Below are positions 27,704 through 37,255 of a stretch of DNA of 64,000 nt, piece after piece. Origin of the DNA: CAZDDB01 sp963843285 (GTDB taxonomy: Bacteria > Acidobacteriota > HRBIN11 > JAKEFK01); NCBI GenBank assembly GCA_963843285.1, contig CAWJJO010000013.1, positions 62,001 through 126,000 of the forward strand, given 5' to 3'. Position numbers and translations under genes: made by a program. Position 1 is the stretch's first letter; the number at the start of each line of letters is the position of its first letter. The notes beneath the pieces were generated by a model. It saw only the letters and a list, made by a program, of their open reading frames with translations. It did no database searches and was not told the origin of the DNA.

Positions 27704-29070
27704 GTATTTCCCGCTCCTTCAAGCGCCAGACCGTATTGATACTTTACGTACAGGATGGTCTGATCCGCTTTCTTGTAAAGGTCCACGGCCTTGGCGTTGT
27801 TTCCCTGGAGCAGCTCAATTGTGGCCAGCAGACCATAATATCCTTCCAGCTTCCGCGGACTGCTGTCGTTTTCCACAAGCTTGCGGTTTTCTTCCGCCTT
27901 GCTTTGAGCCGTCTTGTAGTCTTTTTTGCGCGCTGCGATTTGACCTTCGAGCAAGAGAAGGTTTGCATTTTGCTGGCGCGCAAACTCGTCGTCACTCACA
28001 CGCTTGATATTTTGCGCTGTGATCGCCTTGATTTGATTCAGAATTTTCTGCGCCTCGTCCGCGGAGTTTTGATGAAGCGCAATCAGCAGTCCATTATTTA
28101 GAGTTACCAGTTTTGCGGCATCGGTCTGTTCTTTTGGCAGCCCCACGGAATCTGCGGAGTCAACGAGTTTCTGCAATTCCTGCAGCCCAGCCTTGGAATC
28201 TCCGGCATGTACGTAAGTCAATGCCTTGAAGTTTGCGTATCCTGTCTTATTCACTTTTTCCGTAGTAGCGATAGCCTTGTCGTAATCGGCTCTGGCTTCC
28301 TCGTAATGACCCAGGAAAGAATTGATATGACCTTTTTTCAGGTTTGCCACATTCAAGGCCGGATCTACTTGTAGCGCTTTCGTATAGGCGTCTCGCGCTT
28401 TTAGCAGCTCATTTCTGGCTCGGTAGACGTCTCCCATGAACTCGTAACACTTCGCTTCCTTCGGCTGCAGTTGACTGCACTGTTCCGCGTAGAGTTTCGC
28501 TTTGTCAAAATCTTTTGGTTCACTAAAAAGATAGGAAAACATTAATGCGACAGGAGTGCCGATCAATTTCGGATCAAGTTCCAGTGCCTTGCCGAAGGAT
28601 TTCCGAGCCTCTTCATTTTGATTGATCGATCCCTGAGAAAACCCTAAACGAAGCCAGGCCCGCGGAGCCTGCGGATATTTTTGCACCAGCGCTTGCGCAA
28701 TATGCAATCGCTTACCCGCGTCATTGTCGAGAAAAGTTCGGTTGATCTCAATCAACATATTCTCACCTTCACTTTTCCCCTCAATGTGTTCCTTCGCTTT
28801 GTCTAGACTTTCCTTGAATTCCTCAGGTGAAAGGGAGGCGAGTGAAAGGTAAAAGTAAGCGTGGGAAAAAGCGGGATCTGCTTGAACGGCCTTTAAGAAC
28901 TCCGTTCTCGCCTCAATCCCTCTTGCGACATCCAGGTAGTACAGTCCCGTGTTGAATGACGCCAGAGCTTCTTTCGAATTCGTTGTTGCGGGGATTTCTT
29001 TGACCTGTTGAGCGACGCAGAATGCAGCCGCAGTGATCAAAATCAAAAACACAAGAATCCAGGATTTCAT
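27595..29070 (-). CDS. Exported TPR-repeat protein
   Basis: A 491-aa protein with Sec signal MKSWILVFLILITAAAFCVA and GGAGG about nine bases before ATG 29070. The mature part consists of tetratricopeptide repeats, for example FNTGLYYLDVARGIEARTEFLKAVQADPAF, AWLRLGFSQGSINQNEEARK and YEFMGDVYRARNELLKARDA, with a regular 34-residue spacing. TPR domains are protein-interaction scaffolds; export implies a periplasmic or outer-membrane assembly role, but the partner is unknown. The gene converges on the small secreted protein gene and the two 3' ends overlap or abut around 27600. Confidence 0.88.
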   Translation of the reverse strand: MKSWILVFLILITAAAFCVAQQVKEIPATTNSKEALASFNTGLYYLDVARGIEARTEFLKAVQADPAFSHAYFYLSLASLSPEEFKESLDKAKEHIEGKSEGENMLIEINRTFLDNDAGKRLHIAQALVQKYPQAPRAWLRLGFSQGSINQNEEARKSFGKALELDPKLIGTPVALMFSYLFSEPKDFDKAKLYAEQCSQLQPKEAKCYEFMGDVYRARNELLKARDAYTKALQVDPALNVANLKKGHINSFLGHYEEARADYDKAIATTEKVNKTGYANFKALTYVHAGDSKAGLQELQKLVDSADSVGLPKEQTDAAKLVTLNNGLLIALHQNSADEAQKILNQIKAITAQNIKRVSDDEFARQQNANLLLLEGQIAARKKDYKTAQSKAEENRKLVENDSSPRKLEGYYGLLATIELLQGNNAKAVDLYKKADQTILYVKYQYGLALEGAGNTQEASKILGEVARFNFNVVDFALARNDARVKRFAKS

Positions 29071-29176
29071 TTTGGCAGACCCTCCTTTTGAACCGGATCA
29101 GTGTAGACTTTCTTTCCGAAAACGGGCTAGCGGAAGGGGACGAAACGGGTGTTGGAAGCGCTAAACGGGGCTTTCC

Positions 29177-29725
29177 TCAGGATGGACGACGGCTCTTCTG
29201 AGTAGAACGTTTATGACTCTTCTTTCCAGTATGTGTTTTCGTTTTTTGTTGCTGCTGCGATACGGGAAGTATGAAAGTTTCAGCTGTTGTGTGAAGCACA
29301 ATCGTGGTTTTGGTGGAAACAACTCCTTCGATTCTTGAAAGATCCTCGCGGATCAAAGTGGCCAGATCTTCCGGCCCCGATGTGCGTAACTTCACCAGCA
29401 GAGCATCTTCTCCGGTGATGTTATGGACTTCCAGTACTCCGCGCAGACGGCTGATTTGCTCACCCGCGCGATTCTCTTTTCGGAGGCTATCGGTTTTTAC
29501 AAAAATGAATGCCAGTAGTTTCAGATCGAGGGATACGGGGTCGATGCGGGCATGATATGCCTGGATTACACCATGCGCTTCCAGATTTCGGACACGGCTG
29601 AGCGCCGAGGGCGCCGCAAGTCCAAGGGTTCTGGCAAGCTTGACATTGCTGAGTCTTCCGTCTTGTTGAAGTAACTCCAAAATTCTCCGGTCGGTCTTGT
29701 CCAGACCTTTATGTGCTTTCCTCAA
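29177..29725 (-). CDS. Lrp/AsnC-family transcriptional regulator with basic tail
   Basis: A 182-aa regulator: the N-terminal helix-turn-helix LDKTDRRILELLQQDGRLSNVKLARTLGL and the RAM effector domain with IQAYHARIDP, GEDALLVKLR and IEGVVSTKTTIVL. Lrp/AsnC proteins bind amino acids and assemble as octamers to control amino-acid metabolism. The last 30 residues (QQQQKTKTHTGKKSHKR onward) are an unusual Lys/Arg/Ser-rich tail beyond the normal 150-aa family length and may add DNA affinity. It is 47 bases downstream of the amidinotransferase-fold gene and reads in the same direction, so it may control that gene. Confidence 0.9.
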   Translation of the reverse strand: MRKAHKGLDKTDRRILELLQQDGRLSNVKLARTLGLAAPSALSRVRNLEAHGVIQAYHARIDPVSLDLKLLAFIFVKTDSLRKENRAGEQISRLRGVLEVHNITGEDALLVKLRTSGPEDLATLIREDLSRIEGVVSTKTTIVLHTTAETFILPVSQQQQKTKTHTGKKSHKRSTQKSRRPS

Positions 29726-29772
29726 GTCGACTCCATGATTTTTCTAAATTCCAGTCATTCTGACTCATTTGC

Positions 29773-30723
29773 TCACTCACGATGAAGAATTCCGGTGAGG
29801 CATCCGATGGCTCCTGCAGCTTTTCGGATCTCACTGACGTCAACGGTGGTGCATCTGACTCCTAAAGACTCCAGGAACGATTGTGTTACGGGACAGTTCG
29901 CGGGCATCACAATCTCCCGGGGCCCGAGCGTAACGAGGTTGAAGGAGCTACGGGTAGCCGGTTCCATTTCATCCGGAAGAAACGCAACTTTGTACTCCAG
30001 GGAACGCAATGCATCCACGGCAGCTTGTGCGAGGCGCCTGGGCCATGCAATCGCGAGATCGCGATCCACAATGCGGAGCATGGCCATGAGGTGCATCGTG
30101 CCGCAGGGAAGATCGACTTGGATCACCCTGACATTCATTTCCTGAAGCAGACCGGCAATCAGGCGGACGCCTTCAGCATTTGTGCGTAAGCCCCGGCCGA
30201 TCAGTACGGTTCTGTTATCAAGCCACACTGCATCCGCGCCTTCAAATGTGGCGTTTCCGCGAATCGTGTACAGAATGGGAATACCCAACTCCGCCAATCG
30301 GCGAGCAACGTTCCTTTCTTCTCCGGCGCGGATTGTCGATGCCGGACGGGCCACGATCGCGCCTTCCGGAGTCATCCACATCAAATCTGCAACAAACATC
30401 TGATTGGGTGGCGGAACACCAGCAGGATCAACGTAATGAACGGCAACACCGGCTTGCCGGTACGCCTCGGCAACTGCCTCGTGCTGTGCGGTCGCCAGAT
30501 CCGCATTGAGTGGCTCCAGCATCTGGACTGCATTTGGGTTTGCGAGATTTTTCAGTTCGGGCCCCGGTTTGTGAAGCAGGACTTGCTTGAGCGGGGCCCA
30601 CTCGTTTGATATTCCACACGCCCGCCACACAGATCCCAGTTCATCCTGCAGGGAAGTTGTACGTGGTGACCACCCTTCGCCGCCATACGCCGACATATTT
30701 AGAAGTTCAGTTTGATCCGTCAT
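29773..30723 (-). CDS. Amidinotransferase/dimethylargininase-fold enzyme
   Basis: A 316-aa protein of the guanidino-group-modifying superfamily (arginine deiminase, DDAH, amidinotransferase). Catalytic elements visible: FEGADAVW (substrate Glu/Asp), LPCGTMHLMAMLRIVDRD with the active-site His, and the nucleophile in AAGAIGCLTGILHR at the C-terminus. VLLHKPGPEL and QMFVADLMW match the N-terminal substrate loops. The family hydrolyses or transfers guanidino groups of arginine derivatives; size and a C-terminal Cys in GCLT fit DDAH or ornithine-forming relatives, but exact substrate is undetermined. The linkage to the Lrp/AsnC gene supports amino-acid metabolism. Confidence 0.85.
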   Translation of the reverse strand: MTDQTELLNMSAYGGEGWSPRTTSLQDELGSVWRACGISNEWAPLKQVLLHKPGPELKNLANPNAVQMLEPLNADLATAQHEAVAEAYRQAGVAVHYVDPAGVPPPNQMFVADLMWMTPEGAIVARPASTIRAGEERNVARRLAELGIPILYTIRGNATFEGADAVWLDNRTVLIGRGLRTNAEGVRLIAGLLQEMNVRVIQVDLPCGTMHLMAMLRIVDRDLAIAWPRRLAQAAVDALRSLEYKVAFLPDEMEPATRSSFNLVTLGPREIVMPANCPVTQSFLESLGVRCTTVDVSEIRKAAGAIGCLTGILHRE

Positions 30724-30753
30724 GTTCGTTTCCCAGTATCTGCTTTGAAAATC

Positions 30754-30806
30754 GGGCAGGCAAGATGCCTGCGGCCCCTAATGCGGGTGGGACGCCTGCG
30801 CTCCAT
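30754..30806. repeat. Dispersed palindromic repeat copy 2, overlapping a 3' coding end
   Basis: Reads GGGCAGGCAAGATGCCTGC then GTGGGACGCCTGCGCTCCAT on the + strand, the reverse orientation of the copy at 25934. It includes the stop codon (30778-30780) and the last eight or so codons of the M28 peptidase, whose terminal residues NGAQASHPH are therefore repeat-derived. Confidence 0.8.
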
Positions 30807-33045
30807 TGAGAGCTGCTGTAGCACGATCGATGTCCTGTCTAAATTTCTCCAGAGTTTCTGCCACAACGCCGATTTGTTGTTTTGCCAGCGCCCAGTCCTT
30901 CCGATCGATCGCAGCCCGGATGCCGGGTAGCGTGCCTGCGCCATAGACGGCATCTGCTGTCGGAGCAATCAGCTGGTGTGTGAACCAGGGCCGTCCGGGC
31001 AATCCTTCCTTCCGGGTTAACGACTGTTCCATGTGCATCAGGATCGAGTTTACATCCGTTGCGTTTGAAGGCGTGAGCAATGTTTTCATCCATTGGTCGT
31101 ATGCGATCTGGTACTGTTGAGCGCTTTTCGGGAGAGCGTTCGCGGCTTGAAGCAGGGGAGCGAAGTCCAGATCGGGGATCGGGTCCTCGGGAGACGGAAC
31201 AACAAATTTTGACATGGGATCGAAGTACGCTTCATAACTTTTCTCCGCGATCTTTTGATTCCGCTCTGCTATTTCTTCTCTTCGTTGATCAGTGAATTGC
31301 CGGATTCTTTTGATGAAGCGTGAAACATTATCGGCAAATCCAGTGAATTCGAAAGGAAGCACCTCCGCATTTGCCAGTCGCAGCATGCAGCGGCCTCCCG
31401 CTTTTGCCAGAGCCACTCCATATTCAAAGGATGGATCCACAAAACGTTTGTAGTGATCGAATGTGTCGTAGATCGAATGATATTGTCCGTATTCATCTTC
31501 GTTTCCAAAGCTCACATCCAGCGATGCGATTCCTGCATGCTGCAAGAATGTAGAGTAGTCTGAGCCGGATCCTGCGGGTAAGATCCGCAAATCCGCTCTT
31601 TCCCGGGCTTCGGATGGATCAGCAGCGGTTTGAATGAGATATGCGCGGGTGCGTTGTTGAACGCTGATGTGTTTTTCCGGATCTTCCACATCTGCTGCCA
31701 CTTGATTGACCAGTTTCTCTAGCGTGGACGAACCTTGAAAGTAGAAGAATCCCCGGGCATTGCTGTCGGAGTTGATATAGGCAACCGCCTTCTGCTGAAG
31801 TTCTTTTATGTGAGCTTCGACCCACTCGGTCGAGCCCAGCAACCCGCCTTCCTCTCCGTCCCATGCCGCGTAGATCAAAGTGCGTTTGGGGCGCCATCCG
31901 GTTTTTGCAAGCTGCGCCACGGCATACGCTTCTTCCAGAACCGCGGCAATGCCGCTGACCGGATCGTTGGCGCCGTACACCCACGCATCATGATGATTCC
32001 CGCGTATCACCCATTGATCTGGATATTCGGATCCGCTCATTCGCGCGATCACGTTGTATACCGGAGAGATGTCCCAATTGAATTCAAGTTTGAGATGCAA
32101 CTGCCACGGCCCCGGACCGATGTGATACGGAATGGGAAGATTTCCACGCCATTCTTCGGGAGCCATCGGTCCGTTGAGCGATCGAAGAATTGGAAGCGCG
32201 TCTTTGTATGAAATCGGAAGAACCGGAATCTTTGTAATTCCACCGGCTTCACTTCGTGATATTCGTTTGGCATCTTTGAAAGCGGGAACAAATGGGGTCA
32301 GCGCGTCGCCATTGTGTTCTGTATAATCGAGGACCGATCCACGCTGCGCGGAATCTTCGTTCCGCCATCCACCCTTTGGATAGACGTCACCCCAGTAGTA
32401 GCCGTCCGAGGAAGGATCGGAGTAGACAATACAACCGATCGCTCCCTGTTCGGCGGCGATTTTTGGCTTTGCACCGCGATAAGATCCGCCTTCTCGTGCA
32501 ATGACAATCTTCCCGCGCACCTCGATTCCATACATTTTCAGCGTTTCATAATCGCTACGAAGTCCATGATTCACATATACGACCTCACCCGTTACATCTC
32601 CATCGGTGGAATATGCATGGTATACGGGCAACTGTTCTTCCACATATGCTGAGGAGGCGTCTCCTTTGATAGGTGGTTCCGACAGGGCGGCGCGGAAAGG
32701 GACAGGGGCAAGCATTTCCAGTACACGCAACCGTGGTGTTGGAAACAGAACGTAAAATGTCTCGATCTGCGTTTCATATCCCCAGGATCGCAGCCGTTCA
32801 GCCATCAGGTCCGCATTCATCTTTCCGTACGCGGAGCCGACATGATGCGGTCTTGCTGACAGGATTCTGATCCACTCCCAGACACGATCGGCACTTAAAA
32901 ATCCATCGAATCTCTCTTCTAAGGCCCGTTGGGAGATCGCTTGATCGGGAGTATAGCCCAGCATCGGCCGGGCTGCATCGGGTGCGCTGCAGAGAGAAGG
33001 AATGATCAACAAAACGATGCACGAAAGAAGAAAACGCATGTGCAC
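30778..33045 (-). CDS. Secreted M28 zinc peptidase, glutamate carboxypeptidase II-like
   Basis: A 755-aa exported peptidase: signal MRFLLSCIVLLIIPSLCSA, then PA domain (about 130-300, VVYVNHGLRSDYETLKMYGIEVRGKIVIA), the M28 catalytic domain (about 320-580) and a transferrin-receptor-like dimerisation domain at the C-terminus. Zinc and catalytic residues are visible in RGNHHDAW (His, bridging Asp follows), WDGEEGGLLGS (catalytic and ligand Glu), INSDSNARG (Asp) and QYHSIYDT (His). It should cleave C-terminal acidic or other residues from peptides in the periplasm. Its last residues and stop are contributed by a dispersed repeat. Confidence 0.92.
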   Translation of the reverse strand: MHMRFLLSCIVLLIIPSLCSAPDAARPMLGYTPDQAISQRALEERFDGFLSADRVWEWIRILSARPHHVGSAYGKMNADLMAERLRSWGYETQIETFYVLFPTPRLRVLEMLAPVPFRAALSEPPIKGDASSAYVEEQLPVYHAYSTDGDVTGEVVYVNHGLRSDYETLKMYGIEVRGKIVIAREGGSYRGAKPKIAAEQGAIGCIVYSDPSSDGYYWGDVYPKGGWRNEDSAQRGSVLDYTEHNGDALTPFVPAFKDAKRISRSEAGGITKIPVLPISYKDALPILRSLNGPMAPEEWRGNLPIPYHIGPGPWQLHLKLEFNWDISPVYNVIARMSGSEYPDQWVIRGNHHDAWVYGANDPVSGIAAVLEEAYAVAQLAKTGWRPKRTLIYAAWDGEEGGLLGSTEWVEAHIKELQQKAVAYINSDSNARGFFYFQGSSTLEKLVNQVAADVEDPEKHISVQQRTRAYLIQTAADPSEARERADLRILPAGSGSDYSTFLQHAGIASLDVSFGNEDEYGQYHSIYDTFDHYKRFVDPSFEYGVALAKAGGRCMLRLANAEVLPFEFTGFADNVSRFIKRIRQFTDQRREEIAERNQKIAEKSYEAYFDPMSKFVVPSPEDPIPDLDFAPLLQAANALPKSAQQYQIAYDQWMKTLLTPSNATDVNSILMHMEQSLTRKEGLPGRPWFTHQLIAPTADAVYGAGTLPGIRAAIDRKDWALAKQQIGVVAETLEKFRQDIDRATAALNGAQASHPH

Positions 33046-33141
33046 TCTCCTTTATTGAATAATATTAGTCCAATAGCAATATTATACTAATTTTAATAGG
33101 GCTATGGAAGAGGCTCCGGCGTAGGTTACAATGAACTCTCT

Positions 33142-35748
33142 ATGGCTATCGTCACGGGTACTCACCTCGGTCCGTATAAAATCCTCTCGATGATCGGGGC
33201 GGGAGGAATGGGGGAAGTTTATCGCGCGCAGGACCCACGTCTGGGCCGCGAAGTCGCCATCAAGGTGTTGCCGCCGCAGCTTTCCGCCGATGAAGTACGT
33301 TTGCGTCGCTTTGAACAGGAAGCGCGGGCCGCGGGAGTTTTGAATCATCCAAATATCGTCAGTGTCCATGATATCGGAAAGGAAAACGAGATTGTGTACA
33401 TCGTGACGGAGTTGCTCACCGGAGAGACCTTGCGTGAGGCGCTTGGCGGCTCTGCGTTGCCGATGCGGAAAACGGTGGAATACGGACTGCAGATCGCGCA
33501 TGGGCTTGCAGCGGCTCATGAAAGGGGAATCGTACACCGGGATTTGAAACCAGAAAATATTTTCATTACAAACGACGGACGCGCGAAAATTCTTGATTTC
33601 GGACTGGCCAAACTCTCTGCGCCGGAGCCACCAACGGAAGAGCAATCCAAAATGCAAACAGCAGATCCCGGCACGCAACCCGGCGTGGTTCTGGGGACTG
33701 TGGGCTACATGTCTCCGGAGCAGGTGAGAGGGCACGCCGCCGATCACAGGTCCGATATTTTTACGTTTGGCCTGATTTTATATGAAATGCTGACAGGAAA
33801 GCGCGCCTTTCAAAGGGGCTCGACCGCGGATACGATGAGCGCCATTCTGAAAGAAGATCCGCCGGAGTTTGAGCAGACAAATCGCGCAGTATCTCCATCC
33901 CTGGAGCGGATCATTCGGCATTGTCTGGAAAAAAATCCGGCGGTGCGTTTCCAATCCGCCCGAGATCTCGCGTTCGATCTCGAAATGATTTCCGGAACCA
34001 GCCAGAGCAGTACAGCGCAAACGGCAATTGCGCCGTCTGCACGTAAGAGTTTGCGATACGCCGCAATGATCCTGCTGATCCTTGTAGGACTTATATCCGC
34101 TTTCTTTGCCGGAAGGCAGAGCCGGACAAATCCGGTGATACAAAAACAAGCAGCCCTTCCGGAGTCTGGTTACAAACGAATTACTTTCCGCAGAGGCTTC
34201 ATTTCTGCGGCGCGATTTACTCCGGACGGGCAATCGATTGTCTATTCTGCCGCATGGGTAGGAAGCCCGGAAGAGGTCTTTGTCACGCGGCCGCAAAATC
34301 CTGTCTCGCGCTCACTGGGAATTTCAAAGGCAGCGTTGCTTTCCATTTCCAATTCCGGTGAGATGGCAATTCTGCTCAATCCCGAATACCGCAATGGTTG
34401 GGAAAGGGCGGGTACGCTCGCCCGCGCCCCGATTGATGGCGGGGCCCCGCGGGAAATGCTGGAAGAAGTCCAGGATGCGGATTGGGCGCCAAATGGGAAG
34501 GATCTGGCTGTTGCTCACAGGGTGAATGGTAGATATAGATTGGAGTTTCCGATTGGAAAAGTTCTGTACGAAACCGGTGGTTGGATCAACAACGTTCGCG
34601 TCTCGCCGGCGGCCGATCAAATCGCATTCATGGATCATACGAATGGAGGTGACGATCGTGGGACCGTCGCAATCGTGGATCTGAAAGGCGCGGTAAAGCA
34701 TCCGACACAAGAGTTCGCGAGCGAATCCGGACTGCACTGGTCACGCGATGGGAAGGAAATCTGGTTTACTGCGAGCCGGGAGGGATCCAATGAGCAACCT
34801 CTTTTTGCAGTGACGCCCGAAGGTAAATTGCGTATGGTGACGGCCATGGTCGGAAATCTAATCCTGCATGATATCGATGCAAACGGTACCGTTTTGCTGA
34901 CTCGCGACAGCCGGCGGCGCGAAATCATTTTGCTTCCACCTGGAGAGACGAGAGAGCGAGACATGTCGTGGTTTGATTGGTCGTTCTCCCGCTATCTCTC
35001 CGATGACGGTAAGCTCCTCGTCTTTGAGGAACAGGGTGCGGGCGGAGGGCCGAACTACTCCGTGTTTATTCGCAAAACCGATGGATCACCGGCCGTTCGG
35101 CTCGGGGACGGGTTTGCCGGAGCGATGTCACCGGACGGAGCCTGGGTCATTTCACGACTCCCAAACGACACCAGTCGCTATACGCTCCTTCCGACGGGCG
35201 CTGGCCAAAACCGAGTCCTTATCTGCAAACCGCTACTTCTTGATGCAACCGTGACGAGATGGTTTGCCGATGGGAAACGCATTTTGTTTCCGGCACATCA
35301 GGAAGGCCGACCAACGCGCTGGTGGGTTCGTGAGCTCCAATCCGAAAGGGTTCTACCGGTCACGCCGGAAGGCACCGCGATCTTTCCCGCCTTGATTGCA
35401 CTCGATCAATCCTCCGTGCTCGCTTCGTTCCCGGATGGCGGTTACGCTTTCTATCCCATTTCGGGGGGGCCGCCGAAAGAAGTTCAGGGTCTCGAAAATG
35501 CTGTCCCGATCCAATGGACTGCGGATGGCCGGGAAGTCTATGCAATTTCAAATGCGGAGATCCCGTTGCGAGTATTTCGCGTCAATCTCAACACCGGACA
35601 ACAGACACTCTGGAAAGAGGTCACTCCCTCCGATCAATCCGGAATCGCAGGACGGATCAACATGTTGATCACTCCTGACGGCAATTCCTATGCATACACA
35701 TATCGCCGCGTGCTTTCCGATCTGTATCTCGTCCCGGGATTGCAGTAG
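33142..35748 (+). CDS. Membrane Ser/Thr protein kinase with TolB-like beta-propeller
   Basis: An 868-aa Hanks-type kinase. Kinase domain (about 10-275): glycine loop IGAGGMGEVY, Lys in VAIKVLP, HRDLKPEN, DFG in ILDFGLAKL, and the APE-region GTVGYMSPEQV; all residues needed for activity are kept. One transmembrane helix follows (YAAMILLILVGLISAFFAG, about 310-328). The extracytoplasmic part has PD40/TolB-type repeats (ARFTPDGQSIVYSA, WSRDGKEIWFTA, WTADGREVYAIS), probably a six-bladed propeller sensing ligands. This architecture is abundant in Acidobacteria. It is divergent from the M28 gene; the AT-rich 96-base gap (33046-33141) must contain its promoter. Confidence 0.93.
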   Translation: MAIVTGTHLGPYKILSMIGAGGMGEVYRAQDPRLGREVAIKVLPPQLSADEVRLRRFEQEARAAGVLNHPNIVSVHDIGKENEIVYIVTELLTGETLREALGGSALPMRKTVEYGLQIAHGLAAAHERGIVHRDLKPENIFITNDGRAKILDFGLAKLSAPEPPTEEQSKMQTADPGTQPGVVLGTVGYMSPEQVRGHAADHRSDIFTFGLILYEMLTGKRAFQRGSTADTMSAILKEDPPEFEQTNRAVSPSLERIIRHCLEKNPAVRFQSARDLAFDLEMISGTSQSSTAQTAIAPSARKSLRYAAMILLILVGLISAFFAGRQSRTNPVIQKQAALPESGYKRITFRRGFISAARFTPDGQSIVYSAAWVGSPEEVFVTRPQNPVSRSLGISKAALLSISNSGEMAILLNPEYRNGWERAGTLARAPIDGGAPREMLEEVQDADWAPNGKDLAVAHRVNGRYRLEFPIGKVLYETGGWINNVRVSPAADQIAFMDHTNGGDDRGTVAIVDLKGAVKHPTQEFASESGLHWSRDGKEIWFTASREGSNEQPLFAVTPEGKLRMVTAMVGNLILHDIDANGTVLLTRDSRRREIILLPPGETRERDMSWFDWSFSRYLSDDGKLLVFEEQGAGGGPNYSVFIRKTDGSPAVRLGDGFAGAMSPDGAWVISRLPNDTSRYTLLPTGAGQNRVLICKPLLLDATVTRWFADGKRILFPAHQEGRPTRWWVRELQSERVLPVTPEGTAIFPALIALDQSSVLASFPDGGYAFYPISGGPPKEVQGLENAVPIQWTADGREVYAISNAEIPLRVFRVNLNTGQQTLWKEVTPSDQSGIAGRINMLITPDGNSYAYTYRRVLSDLYLVPGLQ

Positions 35749-35767
35749 TCGTTGATCGGCTAGGTAC

Positions 35768-37018
35768 TCATTTCGAGCCGGTGTTGCGGTTGATACAGAT
35801 TGCGGCGACCCGCGCTGCGAGATCAATCAACTTTCGATGAAACGATTCCGGTAGAGCCGGCTTACGGGAATACAATGCGAAGGCGCCCTGTAACTGGTGT
35901 TGTTGATCGAAGATGGGGATCGACCAGCACGCGCGTACGCTGTGCCGCAGCGCCAATTCCCGATAATCGGCCGCGAGCGGATCGGCGGCGATATCTTCGA
36001 TGAATACAGGTTCACCCTGAAATGCCGCTGTACCGCAAGAGGCAACTGCAGGGACAGATTCTGCGGGCAAATTCGGCGAAATGAAGTGCCGGAAGTGAAT
36101 TCCATCCTGGTCCAGCAAAAAGATGGAACAAAGCATTTCCGGCGTTTGCGATTCTGTGAATCGAATCAATGCGGCGAGCGTCTCCGGAAGCGCCTGCCCG
36201 GAGGCGATCATTTCCAGCAACTGAATCTGGCCATTGACCAGTTCTTCCGCCCTTTTTCGCTCGGTAATATCTTGAAAAAAAATCGATAGACCGTCGCGTG
36301 TCGGGCAAATTCGATTTTCAAGCCAGCGGTTCCAGGGCGGATAGTATTCCTCCATCGTGATGGGTTCTTGTTCCTGGATCGCCTTGTGACAATTGTCGTA
36401 GAACGTCCGCCCGACTCCTTCAGGAAATTCTGTCCAAATATGCTTGCCGAGGAGATCTTCCCGATTTCTGCCAAACATTTCCGCGGCGCGTTGGTTGATG
36501 TAAATGTAGCGCCAGCTTTTGCTGAGCGAAACAAAACCCTCCGTCATCGAATCAAACGTATCCATCAGGCGACGATTCGTGATTCGAGTCTTCGTTCCGA
36601 ATTCCAGGTTCTGTTCACGCCCTTTTTGGATCAACTCTTGCTTCTCTGCAAAAGCAACTGCGGGAAACTCAATCAACAACATTTTTCTGTCGCGTAAATT
36701 GAGAGCGGATGCCTCCAGTTGTCTCTCCTTTCCAAACGCGTCCACTTCAATCCAGATGCCCGACTTCAATCTTCCCGAGGCTTCCGACTCCCAGAACTTT
36801 TCGGCATCGATCAGGAAATTTTCCAGGAACAGAAATTTGCCCCCAAAATTCATCCTGTCTCTTTCCATCATTGCTTCGGGATACATGCGCACAAACCATC
36901 CCGCTAAACTTCCAACCACATGGAATTGTCCTTTGTCCACCCGTTCAAACGCCACAATATCGAGCGCGCCCAGCAGGCTCTTCAGGATATCCATTACTTC
37001 GTTATCTTGCTGTTTCAT
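35768..37018 (-). CDS. PAS-GAF sensory protein without output domain
   Basis: A 416-aa soluble protein. The N-terminal 140 residues (VDKGQFHVVGSLAGWFVRMYPEAM) look like a degenerate PAS-type sensor. Residues about 150-265 are a PAS domain: DTFDSMTEGFVSLSKSWRYIYINQRAAEMFGRNREDLLGKHIW followed by ITERKRAEEL. About 275-410 is a GAF domain (LAALIRFTESQTPEMLCSIFLLDQDGIHFRHF, RACWSIPIFDQ, ALYSRKP). No kinase, cyclase or DNA-binding module follows; either the protein is a partner for a separate transmitter or the output was lost. It converges on the kinase at 33142 with a 19-base gap. Confidence 0.85.
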   Translation of the reverse strand: MKQQDNEVMDILKSLLGALDIVAFERVDKGQFHVVGSLAGWFVRMYPEAMMERDRMNFGGKFLFLENFLIDAEKFWESEASGRLKSGIWIEVDAFGKERQLEASALNLRDRKMLLIEFPAVAFAEKQELIQKGREQNLEFGTKTRITNRRLMDTFDSMTEGFVSLSKSWRYIYINQRAAEMFGRNREDLLGKHIWTEFPEGVGRTFYDNCHKAIQEQEPITMEEYYPPWNRWLENRICPTRDGLSIFFQDITERKRAEELVNGQIQLLEMIASGQALPETLAALIRFTESQTPEMLCSIFLLDQDGIHFRHFISPNLPAESVPAVASCGTAAFQGEPVFIEDIAADPLAADYRELALRHSVRACWSIPIFDQQHQLQGAFALYSRKPALPESFHRKLIDLAARVAAICINRNTGSK

Positions 37019-37130
37019 GGCCTTCTTCGGGTAGCTCTATTCGGTTTGATCGCCGCTGCAACGTATATCCAGCACAAGATCGGATTCAGTCGATTTCTAT
37101 TTTTTATTGTAGTATAGGTTCGCAGTTCTC

Positions 37131-37200
37131 ATCCAGCGTCTCGCCGGCATCGCACGCCGGAGGCCTGCGACCCATAATGCAGGCTGGAAGCCTGCGCACC
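37131..37200. repeat. Dispersed palindromic repeat copy 3
   Basis: Contains CCAGCGTCTCGCCGGCATCG, CACGCCGGAGGCCTGCGACC, ATAATGCAGGCTGGAAGCCT and GCGCACC, a diverged copy of the GCAGGC/CGCCTGC family in the gap 37019-37255 between the divergent PAS-GAF and PBP genes. Apart from this repeat I see no gene there. Confidence 0.75.
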
Positions 37201-37255
37201 AATTAAGAACAGACGTCTTGCTGTTTGCCGTTATAGCAATAGATTGTAGGGATAC

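Noticed and set aside
27526..28101. 191-aa plus-strand frame opposite the TPR gene
   Set aside because: It is the antisense shadow of the strongly supported TPR gene; only its first 25 residues or so may belong to the frameshifted secreted protein.
33046..33141. TTGAAT (33055) with TATACT (33083) as the promoter of the kinase at 33142
   Set aside because: The spacing is 22 bases, too long for a sigma70-type promoter; the AT-rich region is probably regulatory but no precise element can be named.
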